Shown here piece after piece: positions 1-6,851 of a stretch of DNA of 34,878 nt. How positions within the stretch are numbered: the stretch's first letter is position 1; every line of letters begins with the position of its first letter. The notes beneath the pieces were generated by a model, which saw nothing but the letters and a program-made list of their open reading frames with translations, was not told the origin of the DNA and ran no database searches. The position numbers were made by a program, and so were the translations under genes. This stretch comes from Candidatus Allofournierella pullicola (GTDB taxonomy: Bacteria > Bacillota > Clostridia > Oscillospirales > Ruminococcaceae): the NCBI GenBank assembly GCA_019114225.1, contig DXFW01000027.1, positions 1 to 34,878 of the forward strand. The letters are read 5' to 3'.

Positions 1-38
1 AGAGATATGTGAGAAGCCGAAATGCTTTGAGCATACCG

Positions 39-154
<116 letters not shown>

Positions 155-173
155 TTTCTCTTTGCCCATTTTC

Positions 174-208
174 AGGGCCCTTGCCAAACGGCAGGGGCCC
201 TTTTCTTT
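174..208 (+). terminator. Rho-independent terminator after 5S rRNA
   Basis: AGGGCCCTTGCC and GGCAGGGGCCCT form a long hairpin around an AAAC-like loop, followed by TTTTCTTTTT. It ends the rRNA transcript. From here to the HAD gene (209-366) I see only AT-poor spacer and a good ribosome site (AAAAGGAGG at about 346-354). Confidence 0.85.
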
Positions 209-366
209 TTTCCATGACGGGGTTTTGCCCCTCCCTGCCGGGTCTTGCCCTTTGCGCTCGGCGTGTGCTTCTGAGGGAGGGAAAGTGTGCCCTGCCGCGC
301 AAAAAAGGCTTTTCTTTTGGGCGCTATTGTGCGATGATAAAAGGGTAAAAGGAGGCGCGGAGTGCT

Positions 367-1026
367 ATGCTCAAATTCCCATGCCTTGTGCTGGATCACG
401 ACGATACTGTGGTGCGCAGCACACCGACCATCCACTATCCGGCATTTGTCAAAACATTGCAGGCCCTGCGGCCGGATGTGCACTGGACGCTGGAGCAGTT
501 CATTGCCTACAACTTTGACCCCGGCTTTGAAGCCATGTGCCGGGACATCCTGCATTTCACCCCCCGGGAGATGGAACAGCAGGAGGCTGGCTGGCGCGCC
601 TGGTCTGCCGCCCATGTTCCGCCGGCCTTTGATGGAATGGAACAGTTTCTGGGCCGCTACCGCCGGCAGGGGGGCTTGGTGTGCGTGGCAAGTCATTCCA
701 GTGAGGAGACCATCCGGCGGGACTACCGGCAGCACTTCGGCTTTGAGCCGGATCTGGTTTTTGGCTGGGAGCTGGGCGCGGACAAACGCAAGCCAGCACC
801 CTGGCCGCTGGAACAGATCATGGCGCGGTTTTCCCTCGAACCCCGGCGGCTGCTGATGGTGGACGACCTCAAACCCGGCTGGCAGATGGCAAAAAGCTGC
901 GGTGTACCCTTCGCTTTTGCTGGCTGGGGCTGCGAGGTGGAAGGGATCCGCAGCTTTATGCAAAAGAATGCCGATCTTTTTTTGCAGGATGTAGCGGAGC
1001 TGGAAGCGCTTGTGCTGGCCGAGTGA
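367..1026 (+). CDS. HAD-superfamily phosphatase
   Basis: 219-residue haloacid dehalogenase-family hydrolase, probably a small-molecule phosphatase of the phosphoglycolate phosphatase-like type. Motif I is D10-H-D12-D-T, holding the nucleophile and the acid/base aspartate. Motif II is the Ser in VASHSS. The motif III lysine lies in ADKRKP and motif IV is MVDD, so all four catalytic motifs are present. An insert of roughly 70 residues after motif I fits a helical cap (C1). The ATG follows AAAAGGAGG at about 346-354. The gene stands alone between the rRNA terminator and the rplU promoter, and no terminator is obvious after it. The substrate cannot be told from sequence. The assignment to HAD is firm. 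Confidence 0.85.
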   Translation: MLKFPCLVLDHDDTVVRSTPTIHYPAFVKTLQALRPDVHWTLEQFIAYNFDPGFEAMCRDILHFTPREMEQQEAGWRAWSAAHVPPAFDGMEQFLGRYRRQGGLVCVASHSSEETIRRDYRQHFGFEPDLVFGWELGADKRKPAPWPLEQIMARFSLEPRRLLMVDDLKPGWQMAKSCGVPFAFAGWGCEVEGIRSFMQKNADLFLQDVAELEALVLAE

Positions 1027-1121
1027 CAGACCAGCCTGCTCCGGCATGCTTTCAGCGGGCGCGCATGACCGAAAAATGGCTTGAAACAGGCAAAAAATCC
1101 ATGCGTTGCCTCAAAAAGCTC

Positions 1122-1150
1122 TTGCAATCGGCGGACGTTTGTGGTATAGT
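1122..1150 (+). promoter_or_regulatory. Sigma-A promoter of rplU-rpmA
   Basis: TTGCAA at 1122-1127, a 17-nt spacer and TATAGT at 1145-1150. The predicted start near 1157 gives a leader of about 84 nt before rplU. Confidence 0.7.
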
Positions 1151-1156
1151 ATTAAA

Positions 1157-1240
1157 GCCGCATGGTTTGGGCAGCTAAGAGGTGTGCAACATTCACCCGC
1201 CTTATCGTCCAGCGAGACTTATATAAGAGAGGCAAAAACT
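1157..1240 (+). promoter_or_regulatory. Leader of the L21 operon, possible autoregulatory element
   Basis: This is the untranslated leader between the promoter and rplU. L21 mRNAs of Firmicutes often carry a structured L21 leader, and this one has the right place and size. I see only a short GGTG/CACC helix near 1180-1199 and could not match a full consensus by eye. A covariance-model search with the Rfam L21 leader would decide. Confidence 0.3.
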
Positions 1241-1552
1241 ATGTACGCGATCATCGTTACCGGTGGCAAGCAGTACCGCGTCCAGAAGGGCGACGTGGTC
1301 TTCGTTGAGAAGCTGAACGCCGAGGAAGGTTCCACCGTCAAGTTCGAGAACGTCCTGGCTGTGGGCGGCGAAGGCGACACCAAAGTGGGTGCTCCCAATG
1401 TGGAGGGCGCCAGCGTGGAAGCCAAGGTCGTCAAGAACGGCAAGGGCAAGAAGCTGAACATCATCACCTATCGTCCCAAGAAGGGCAGCGCCCGCCGTAT
1501 GGGCCATCGTCAGCCCTACACCAAGGTCGAGATCACCGCTATCAACGGTTAA
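1241..1552 (+). CDS. rplU: 50S ribosomal protein L21
   Basis: 103-residue bL21, a 23S rRNA-binding protein of the large subunit. It starts [18 protein letters not shown] and keeps the C-terminal family signature [14 protein letters not shown]. The ATG at 1241 is the conserved N-terminus; the in-frame ATG farther upstream adds residues unlike L21. The upstream ribosome site is AGAGAGG. rpmA begins 19 nt after the stop, so the two are cotranscribed. The usual Firmicutes gene between them, prp (ysxB), is absent. Confidence 0.97.
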   Translation: MYAIIVTGGKQYRVQKGDVVFVEKLNAEEGSTVKFENVLAVGGEGDTKVGAPNVEGASVEAKVVKNGKGKKLNIITYRPKKGSARRMGHRQPYTKVEITAING

Positions 1553-1571
1553 GTAATGGAGGTGTAACACA

Positions 1572-1823
1572 ATGGCACATAAAAAAGGCGTAGGTTCTAC
1601 CAAGAACGGCCGCGATTCCGAGTCCAAGCGTCTGGGCGTCAAGCGCGCCGACGGTCAGTTCGTGCTGGCCGGCAACATTCTGGTTCGTCAGCGTGGCACC
1701 CACATTCATCCCGGTGAGAACGTGGGCAAGGGCAGCGACGACACCCTGTTCGCCCTGGTTGACGGCAAGGTCAGCTTTGAGCGTATGGGCCGCGACCGCA
1801 AGAAGGTCAGCGTCCGCCAGTAA
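1572..1823 (+). CDS. rpmA: 50S ribosomal protein L27, without N-terminal extension
   Basis: 83-residue bL27, whose N-terminal tail reaches the peptidyl-transferase centre. The ATG at 1572 lies eight bases after GGAGGTG and gives [13 protein letters not shown], the mature form seen in E. coli. Most Firmicutes instead encode a short extension ending near a FFAS-type site that the protease Prp removes. No upstream in-frame start exists before the rplU stop, so the extension is truly missing here. A terminator follows. Confidence 0.97.
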   Translation: MAHKKGVGSTKNGRDSESKRLGVKRADGQFVLAGNILVRQRGTHIHPGENVGKGSDDTLFALVDGKVSFERMGRDRKKVSVRQ

Positions 1824-1831
1824 TGGTTTGC

Positions 1832-1863
1832 AAAGCCGCAGGGGCCAGCCCCTGCGGCTTTTC
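1832..1863 (+). terminator. Terminator of rplU-rpmA
   Basis: AAAGCCGCAGGGG and CCCCTGCGGCTTTT form a perfect 12-bp hairpin with a CCAG loop, ending in a short T-run. Confidence 0.85.
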
Positions 1864-1947
1864 TGGTGTTAAGCGCCCCGCGTGCCGGGCATACTGTGAG
1901 CAAAACAGCCTGCCGCCTGCGGCGGCGCAAGAAATAAGGAGAACAAC

Positions 1948-3222
1948 ATGTCCATGTTTGTAGATGTGGCCAAGATCACCATCAAGGCCGGCAAAGGCGG
2001 CGACGGCGCGGTGAGTTTCCACCGCGAGAAGTTCGTTGCGGCCGGCGGCCCCGACGGCGGCGACGGCGGCCGGGGCGGCAATGTGGTCTTTGTGGCCGAC
2101 GACAACCTCTCCACCCTGATGGACTTCCGCTACAAGCGCAAGTATGTGGCTGAAGCCGGCCAGAACGGCGGCGCCGCCCGCTGCACCGGCAAAAACGCGC
2201 CGGATCTCATCATTCGCGTGCCCCGCGGCACTCTGGTGAAAGAGGCGAACACCGGTCTGGTGATGGCAGATATCTCCGGCAACGAGCCGGTGGTGGTGGC
2301 CAAGGGCGGCCGGGGCGGCTGGGGCAACACCCATTTTGCCACCCCCACCCGTCAGATCCCCAAGTTTGCCAAGCCTGGCCTGCCCGGCCAGGAGTTCGAG
2401 GTACGCCTGGAACTCAAACTGATCGCCGATGTGGGCCTGATCGGGTTCCCCAACGTGGGCAAATCCACCCTCATCAGCGTCATCAGCGCGGCGAAGCCCA
2501 AAATCGCCAACTATCATTTCACCACTCTGTCCCCGGTGCTGGGCGTGGTGCGTGTGGGTCCGGAGCAGAGCTTTGTGGCCGCCGACATCCCCGGCCTCAT
2601 CGAGGGCGCCAGCGAGGGCGTGGGCCTGGGCCACGACTTCCTGCGCCATGTGGAGCGCTGCCGTCTGCTGCTGCATGTGGTGGATGTTTCCGGCTGCGAG
2701 GGCCGCGACCCCGTGGAGGATTTCGAGAAGATCAACGCGGAGCTTGAGAATTTCAGCCCTGAACTTGCGGCACGGCCGCAGATCGTTCTGGGCAACAAGT
2801 GCGACATCGCTACTGAGGAGCAGATCGAGGCGTTCCGCGCCTACATCGAGGGCAAGGGCCTTGTGTTCCTGCCCATCTCCGCCGCGGCGAACCAGGGCCT
2901 CAGGACCCTGCCCGGCCTGGTGTGGGAGAAGCTGCAGGCATTGCCTCCCGTGCAGACCTTCGAGGCAGAATATGTGCCTCAGGCGGTGCCGGTGGGCGAG
3001 CGCAGCTATACCATCGAAAAGACCGGCGAACACGAGTTCTCCATCGACGCGCCCTGGCTGGAACGCATTCTGGCGGGCAGCGATGTGGACGACTACGAGA
3101 GCCTGCAGTATTTCCAGCGTCAGCTTGGTGACAGCGGTATCCTGAACGACCTGGTGGCTCAGGGCGTGCAGGAGGACGACACCATCAAGATCGGTGAGTA
3201 CGAATTCGATTATATCTTCTGA
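1948..3222 (+). CDS. obgE: Obg-family ribosome-assembly GTPase
   Basis: 424-residue Obg/CgtA GTPase, which acts in 50S maturation and the stringent/stress response. It has the three expected parts. The glycine-rich Obg fold spans about 1-158 (KAGKGGDGAVSF, GGRGGWGNTHF). The G domain has G1 at about 166-174 (GFPNVGKST), G3 as DIPG and G4 as NKCD. The C-terminal OCT domain runs from about 350 to 424. ATG 1948 follows AAGGAG by six bases; a second in-frame ATG two codons later is possible. obgE next to rplU-rpmA is a classic arrangement, although the terminator at 1832 separates transcription. Confidence 0.96.
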   Translation: MSMFVDVAKITIKAGKGGDGAVSFHREKFVAAGGPDGGDGGRGGNVVFVADDNLSTLMDFRYKRKYVAEAGQNGGAARCTGKNAPDLIIRVPRGTLVKEANTGLVMADISGNEPVVVAKGGRGGWGNTHFATPTRQIPKFAKPGLPGQEFEVRLELKLIADVGLIGFPNVGKSTLISVISAAKPKIANYHFTTLSPVLGVVRVGPEQSFVAADIPGLIEGASEGVGLGHDFLRHVERCRLLLHVVDVSGCEGRDPVEDFEKINAELENFSPELAARPQIVLGNKCDIATEEQIEAFRAYIEGKGLVFLPISAAANQGLRTLPGLVWEKLQALPPVQTFEAEYVPQAVPVGERSYTIEKTGEHEFSIDAPWLERILAGSDVDDYESLQYFQRQLGDSGILNDLVAQGVQEDDTIKIGEYEFDYIF

Positions 3223-3268
3223 TTCATGGCGTGCGGCGCATACCGCGCGCGAAAAGGAGCTGGAACAT

Positions 3269-3688
3269 TTGTATCTGGAGAGCGAATCGCCGGTGGACAT
3301 CCACGAGCAGTCGCCGCTGAACCTTGCCTTTGTGGGGGATGGCGTGCTGGAGCTGCTGGTGCGCCGCCGGCTGGTGGAGCGCACCCGGCTCACTCCCGGC
3401 AAACTGCACGCCGTGTGCGTGAAGTATGTATCTGCCAAAGGCCAATGCAAGGCGCTGGAGGTCATTGAGCCTCTGCTCACCGAGGCGGAACAGGCGGTGC
3501 TGCGCCGTGGGCGCAACGCCAGCAAGGCCACCGTGGCGAAACACGCCACGCCCCAGGAGTACCGCGCCTCCACTGGTTTTGAGGCGCTGCTGGGCTGGCT
3601 GTACCTCACCGGGCAGACCGCACGGATCGAGGAACTGTTCGAGGCATTGTGGGCGGGATTTGACCCGCTGGAAAAGCCTGAGGAATAA
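3269..3688 (+). CDS. mrnC: Mini-ribonuclease III
   Basis: 139-residue RNase III catalytic domain without a double-strand RNA-binding domain, which is the Mini-III architecture that matures 23S rRNA ends in Firmicutes. The catalytic-site signature is LAFVGDGVLEL, and downstream elements include VSAKGQ, RRGRNA and STGFEALLGWLYL. I chose the TTG at 3269 because AAAGGAG lies nine bases before it and the resulting length and N-terminus match the family. An in-frame GTG at 3194 would overlap obgE and add 25 atypical residues. It starts 46 nt after the obgE stop, so it is probably cotranscribed. The start codon is the uncertain part. Confidence 0.88.
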   Translation: MYLESESPVDIHEQSPLNLAFVGDGVLELLVRRRLVERTRLTPGKLHAVCVKYVSAKGQCKALEVIEPLLTEAEQAVLRRGRNASKATVAKHATPQEYRASTGFEALLGWLYLTGQTARIEELFEALWAGFDPLEKPEE

Positions 3689-3701
3689 GCACGGAGAACG
3701 C

Positions 3702-3740
3702 AAAAAGCGGGGGCCGGGCGGTTCATCCCGTCCGGCCCCC
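3702..3740 (-). terminator. Terminator of the SASP-like gene, between convergent genes
   Basis: GGGGGCCGGGCGG and CCGTCCGGCCCCC form a 13-bp hairpin with one wobble pair. Read on the minus strand it is followed by CGCTTTTTG, so it ends the minus-strand gene. It may also slow transcription from mrnC. Confidence 0.75.
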
Positions 3741-3760
3741 GTGTGTGTTCAGGGCGCTGG

Positions 3761-3925
3761 TTATTTGGTGCCTTTGCCGCCCATGCAGTTCTTGGCGCTG
3801 TTCTTCGCGGTGTTGGTGGTCTTGGCGTTCACAGGGTTCGGGACCATGTTCTTGGCGCCGGTCTTGTCGTTCTGAGAAGTGGTCTTGGCATTCTGGCTGC
3901 TGGTCTTGGTGTTGCGGTTGTCCAT
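3761..3925 (-). CDS. Small Asn/Lys/Thr-rich protein, SASP-like
   Basis: 54-residue, highly polar protein, MDNRNTKTSSQNAKTT at the start and KNCMGGKGTK at the end, built mostly of N, K, T, S and Q with no hydrophobic core. It contains degenerate repeats of the form K-T-x-x-Q-N. The ATG at 3925 follows AAAGGAG by a normal distance, and an intrinsic terminator follows the stop, so it is a genuine transcription unit. The composition resembles small acid-soluble spore proteins, especially the gamma type, but there is no clear family signature. A sigma-G-like promoter (see 3980-4008) supports a spore role by inference only. Otherwise the function is unknown. Confidence 0.65.
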   Translation of the reverse strand: MDNRNTKTSSQNAKTTSQNDKTGAKNMVPNPVNAKTTNTAKNSAKNCMGGKGTK

Positions 3926-3979
3926 GATGATAGTCTCCTTTCCATAACAGGGGCGGCTGTCTGTCGGCCCCTTCGTTCC

Positions 3980-4008
3980 TATTCTGTCCCGGTTTGGGGC
4001 GGTTATGC
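3980..4008 (-). promoter_or_regulatory. Possible sigma-G-type promoter of the SASP-like gene
   Basis: On the minus strand GCATA, a 17-nt spacer and CAGAATA match the B. subtilis sigma-G pattern (GHATR, 17-18, CATnHTA) at every defined position but one. No sigma-A promoter is visible upstream of this gene. Such short patterns can arise by chance. Confidence 0.35.
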
Positions 4009-4023
4009 AAAGGCGGTGGAAGT

Positions 4024-5385
4024 ATGTACCCGGAATATTTTGAAACAAGGGAACGGGCTTTGCTGGGTGCCCGGTTCGACGAACTGTTCAACGCGCCCGG
4101 GGGCCCGGCACGGGGCCTGACGGTGAACGGCCTGCGCTGCACCCCCGAGTGGCTGGCCCAGCGGCTGGACGTGCCATTGACGCCCTCTCCCTTCTGCCCG
4201 AGCGGCCTGGTGCTGGGGGACAGCGAGCTGCGCCTGGGCAAGCACCCTTATCATCATGCGGGAGCTTTCTATCTGCAGGAGCCCTCGGCCAGCGCTCCCG
4301 CGGCGCTGCTGGAAGTGCAGCCCGGCCAGCGGGTGCTGGATATGTGCGCCGCCCCCGGCGGCAAGAGCAGCCAGCTGGCGGCGGCGCTGGAAGGGCAGGG
4401 CGTGCTGGTGAGCAACGAATACGAGCCTGCCCGTGCCCAGGCGCTGATGAGCAATCTGGAGCGGATGGGCCCCGTGAATTCCGTCATCACCACCGGCGAC
4501 ACCGCCTGTCTTGCGGCGGCCCTTCCCGGCTGGTTTGACCGGGTGCTGGTGGACGCGCCTTGTTCCGGCGAGGGTATGTTCCGAAAAGAACCCCAGGCGG
4601 TGGCCCAGCACAGCCAGGCTTTGGTGGCCCGGTGTGCTGCCCTGGGCGCGGAGATCCTGGAAAACGCAGCGGCGGCGCTGGCCCCCGGCGGCATTCTGGT
4701 CTATTCCACCTGCACCTTCGCGCCCGAGGAGGACGAAGGCCAGATCGGACATTTTCTGGCCCGGCACCCGGAGTTTGAGCTGCTGGACTGCGGCGTTTCC
4801 TTCGGCGCACCCGGCGAAGAAAACCGCTGCGGTGACCATCCCTTCCCGTCGGAAAAGACCCGGCGTATCTGGCCCGCACAGGGAGGGGAGGGCCACTTTA
4901 TGGCGAAGCTTCGGAAAAGCCCGGAGGCTGCCATCTCCACGCCCCGGCGGGTAAAACCCGCCCGCCCGGCGAAACCCTGCGCCGAGTGGCTGGCCTTTGC
5001 GGCGGAGTATTTCCCGGCGCTCAAAGACCGGAACACGCAGGCGGCAGGGGAGAGGCTGTTCCTGCCTCCGCCCGCATGGCAGGGAGAGGGCCTCAAACTG
5101 AACATCGCCCGCTGCGGCGTAACGCTGGGCCGGGCGCAGAAGGGCCGCTTTGAGCCGGACCATCACCTGTTCATGGCTTATGGCGCGGACTGCGAGAACC
5201 GGGAAGAACTGACCCTGGGCGACGCGCGCACCGAAGCCTGGCTGCGGGGCGAGGAGATCGAGGCGGTCACCGCGAAGAATGGCTGGTGCGCCGTGCTGGT
5301 GGACGGCCTGCCCTTGGGCGGCGGCAAGGTGAGCGGCGGCCGGGTGAAGAATCACTACCCCAAGGCGCTGCGCAACCTCAAGTGA
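4024..5385 (+). CDS. rsmF: 16S rRNA (cytosine-C5) methyltransferase, RsmF/NOL1-NOP2-Sun family
   Basis: 453-residue m5C methyltransferase of the RsmF (YebU) type. The SAM-binding motif VLDMCAAPGGKSSQL lies at about residues 106-120. Motif IV is DAPCSGEGMFRK, which is the RsmF form, and motif VI is YSTCTF. Each of the last two carries one of the two functional cysteines. The C-terminal part ends in VSGGRVKNHYPKALRNL, a PUA-like RNA-binding tail usual in the family. ATG 4024 is preferred over an in-frame ATG ten codons upstream because it begins the conserved region. Its ribosome site (AAAGGCGGTGG) is weak. The GNAT gene starts 16 nt after the stop. The exact rRNA position is not deducible. Confidence 0.9.
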   Translation: MYPEYFETRERALLGARFDELFNAPGGPARGLTVNGLRCTPEWLAQRLDVPLTPSPFCPSGLVLGDSELRLGKHPYHHAGAFYLQEPSASAPAALLEVQPGQRVLDMCAAPGGKSSQLAAALEGQGVLVSNEYEPARAQALMSNLERMGPVNSVITTGDTACLAAALPGWFDRVLVDAPCSGEGMFRKEPQAVAQHSQALVARCAALGAEILENAAAALAPGGILVYSTCTFAPEEDEGQIGHFLARHPEFELLDCGVSFGAPGEENRCGDHPFPSEKTRRIWPAQGGEGHFMAKLRKSPEAAISTPRRVKPARPAKPCAEWLAFAAEYFPALKDRNTQAAGERLFLPPPAWQGEGLKLNIARCGVTLGRAQKGRFEPDHHLFMAYGADCENREELTLGDARTEAWLRGEEIEAVTAKNGWCAVLVDGLPLGGGKVSGGRVKNHYPKALRNLK

Positions 5386-5401
5386 CAGGGAGATAAAAGC
5401 G

Positions 5402-5857
5402 ATGATAAGAAACGCAGCTGTCAACGACTATGAAGCCGTGGAGGCCATTATGGAGCAGGTGCAGGACCTGCATGCCGGCTGGCGGCCGGACGTTTACCGC
5501 GCCGGCGTTGTGGTGCTGCCGCCGGACTATTTTGATGAATTGGTGCGCGGCGGCCATGCGCTGGTGTGGGAAGAAAACGGGGCGGTCGCCGGCGTTGTCA
5601 TCTACCGGGAGCGGCAGACGGGCGGCCCCGTGAAGATGGAGCGCAAGACCTTTTACATCGACTCCATCGCGGTGGACGAAGCCCATCGTGGCCGTGGCGT
5701 CGGCCGCCGGCTGCTGGATGAGTGCAAGGCCATTGCACGGCAGCGGGGCTGCTGCGGCCTGGAGCTGCAGGTGAACGCACTGAATGCGCGGGCGATGAAA
5801 CTCTACCGGGAATACGGCTTTAGCGAAAAGTCGGTGAACATGGAGCTGAACTTCTGA
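5402..5857 (+). CDS. GNAT-family N-acetyltransferase
   Basis: 151-residue Gcn5-related acetyltransferase. The acetyl-CoA pyrophosphate loop is RGRGVGRRLL near residues 97-106, preceded by the beta-4 strand IDSIAVDEAHR. The C-terminal NALNARAMKLYREYGF is the usual motif B. The start ATG follows AGGGAG. The gene follows rsmF closely and probably shares its mRNA. The substrate is unknown. There is no ribosomal-protein partner beside it that would suggest a RimI/RimJ-type target. Confidence 0.85.
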   Translation: MIRNAAVNDYEAVEAIMEQVQDLHAGWRPDVYRAGVVVLPPDYFDELVRGGHALVWEENGAVAGVVIYRERQTGGPVKMERKTFYIDSIAVDEAHRGRGVGRRLLDECKAIARQRGCCGLELQVNALNARAMKLYREYGFSEKSVNMELNF

Positions 5858-5917
5858 AGCACTGCTGCAAAACCGCGCAAACAGACGGCGAATCGGCTTG
5901 TACAGCCGGCCGCCCCC

Positions 5918-5946
5918 TTGCCATCCCCGGCGGGATATGATAAAAT
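5918..5946 (+). promoter_or_regulatory. Sigma-A promoter of yebC
   Basis: TTGCCA at 5918-5923, a 17-nt spacer and TAAAAT at 5941-5946, 64 nt before the yebC start. Confidence 0.65.
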
Positions 5947-6009
5947 TATTTAGTTACTGGCAATTGTTTGGGCAAAAATGGCCCAAGATGTAATAGGAGG
6001 AATCCGAAT

Positions 6010-6747
6010 ATGTCCGGACACAGCAAATGGAACAACATCAAGCGCAAGAAGGAGAAGACCGACGGCCAGAAAGCCAAGATCTTCACCAAAGTGGGCCGTG
6101 AGATCGCGGTGGCGGTGCGGGCCGGCGGCGCCGACCCCAACTCCAACAGCAAGCTGCGGGATCTGATCGCCAAGGCCAAGAGCCTGAACGTGCCCAACGA
6201 CAACATCCAGCGTATCATCAAGCGCGCCGAGGGCGGCGAAAAGGACAACTACGAAGCCATCACCTATGAAGGCTACGGCCCCTGCGGCGTGGCCATGATG
6301 GTGGAGACCCTCACCGACAACCGCAACCGTACCGCGGCCAACCTGCGCCACTACTTCGATAAGTTTGGCGGCAACCTGGGCAACATGGGCTGCGTCAGCT
6401 TCATGTTCACCCAGAAGGGCGTCATCGTGCTGGACGGCGAGGGCCTGGACGAGGAGAAGGTCATGGAGGACTGCTTCGACGCCGGCGCCGAGGACTTCGA
6501 CATGGGCGATGATGTGGTGGAGGTCACCTGCGACCCCGACAGCTTCTCCGACGTGCGTCAGGCTCTGGAGGACAAGGGCTACAGCTTCATCTCCGCCGAG
6601 GTGGAGATGGTGCCCGCCACCACCACTGCCATCACCGATGAGGACAACCAGAAGCTGATGGCCAAACTGCTGGACGCGCTGGACGATGACGACGACGTGC
6701 AGAACACCTGGCACAATCTGGAAAACGAAGAGGACCTGGACCGCTGA
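6010..6747 (+). CDS. yebC: YebC/PmpR-family protein
   Basis: 245-residue YebC/TACO1 family protein. It begins MSGHSKWNNIKRKKEKTDG, the invariant family N-terminus. It also has the GYGPCGVAMMVE and TDNRNRTA motifs of the first domain and the acidic second domain rich in E and D. ATG 6010 follows TAGGAGG and matches the conserved start. The family was long annotated as transcription regulators; more recent work links it to translation, including relief of stalling at proline stretches. The gene has its own promoter, and a hairpin terminator follows. In many genomes it lies beside ruvABC, but not here. Confidence 0.95.
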   Translation: MSGHSKWNNIKRKKEKTDGQKAKIFTKVGREIAVAVRAGGADPNSNSKLRDLIAKAKSLNVPNDNIQRIIKRAEGGEKDNYEAITYEGYGPCGVAMMVETLTDNRNRTAANLRHYFDKFGGNLGNMGCVSFMFTQKGVIVLDGEGLDEEKVMEDCFDAGAEDFDMGDDVVEVTCDPDSFSDVRQALEDKGYSFISAEVEMVPATTTAITDEDNQKLMAKLLDALDDDDDVQNTWHNLENEEDLDR

Positions 6748-6784
6748 GTTTCGGTTCCTCCGCGCCCGTCAGCGGGCGAGTTTA

Positions 6785-6829
6785 GGCGCCTGTCCGTCCG
6801 ACCCGTTTCGGGGGGCGGCGGGCGCTTTT
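6785..6829 (+). terminator. Probable terminator of yebC
   Basis: GCGCCTGTCC at the left and GGCGGGCGC at the right form a long helix with wobbles and a bulge, followed by TTTT. A shorter CGCCCG/CGGGCG hairpin lies just before it. Confidence 0.5.
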
Positions 6830-6851
6830 CACTGAAAAGGAGGCGATGGCC

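Noticed and set aside
1-38. A tRNA gene before the 5S rRNA
   Set aside because: No T-arm GGTTCRA, acceptor pairing or CCA end is visible.
3194-3268. GTG start for mrnC inside obgE
   Set aside because: It would add 25 residues unlike the family and lacks a ribosome site; TTG 3269 has AAAGGAG at the right distance.
1807-3726. Long minus-strand frame opposite obgE and mrnC
   Set aside because: It crosses two real genes and a terminator, and has biased His/Ala/Gly composition typical of antisense GC-rich code.
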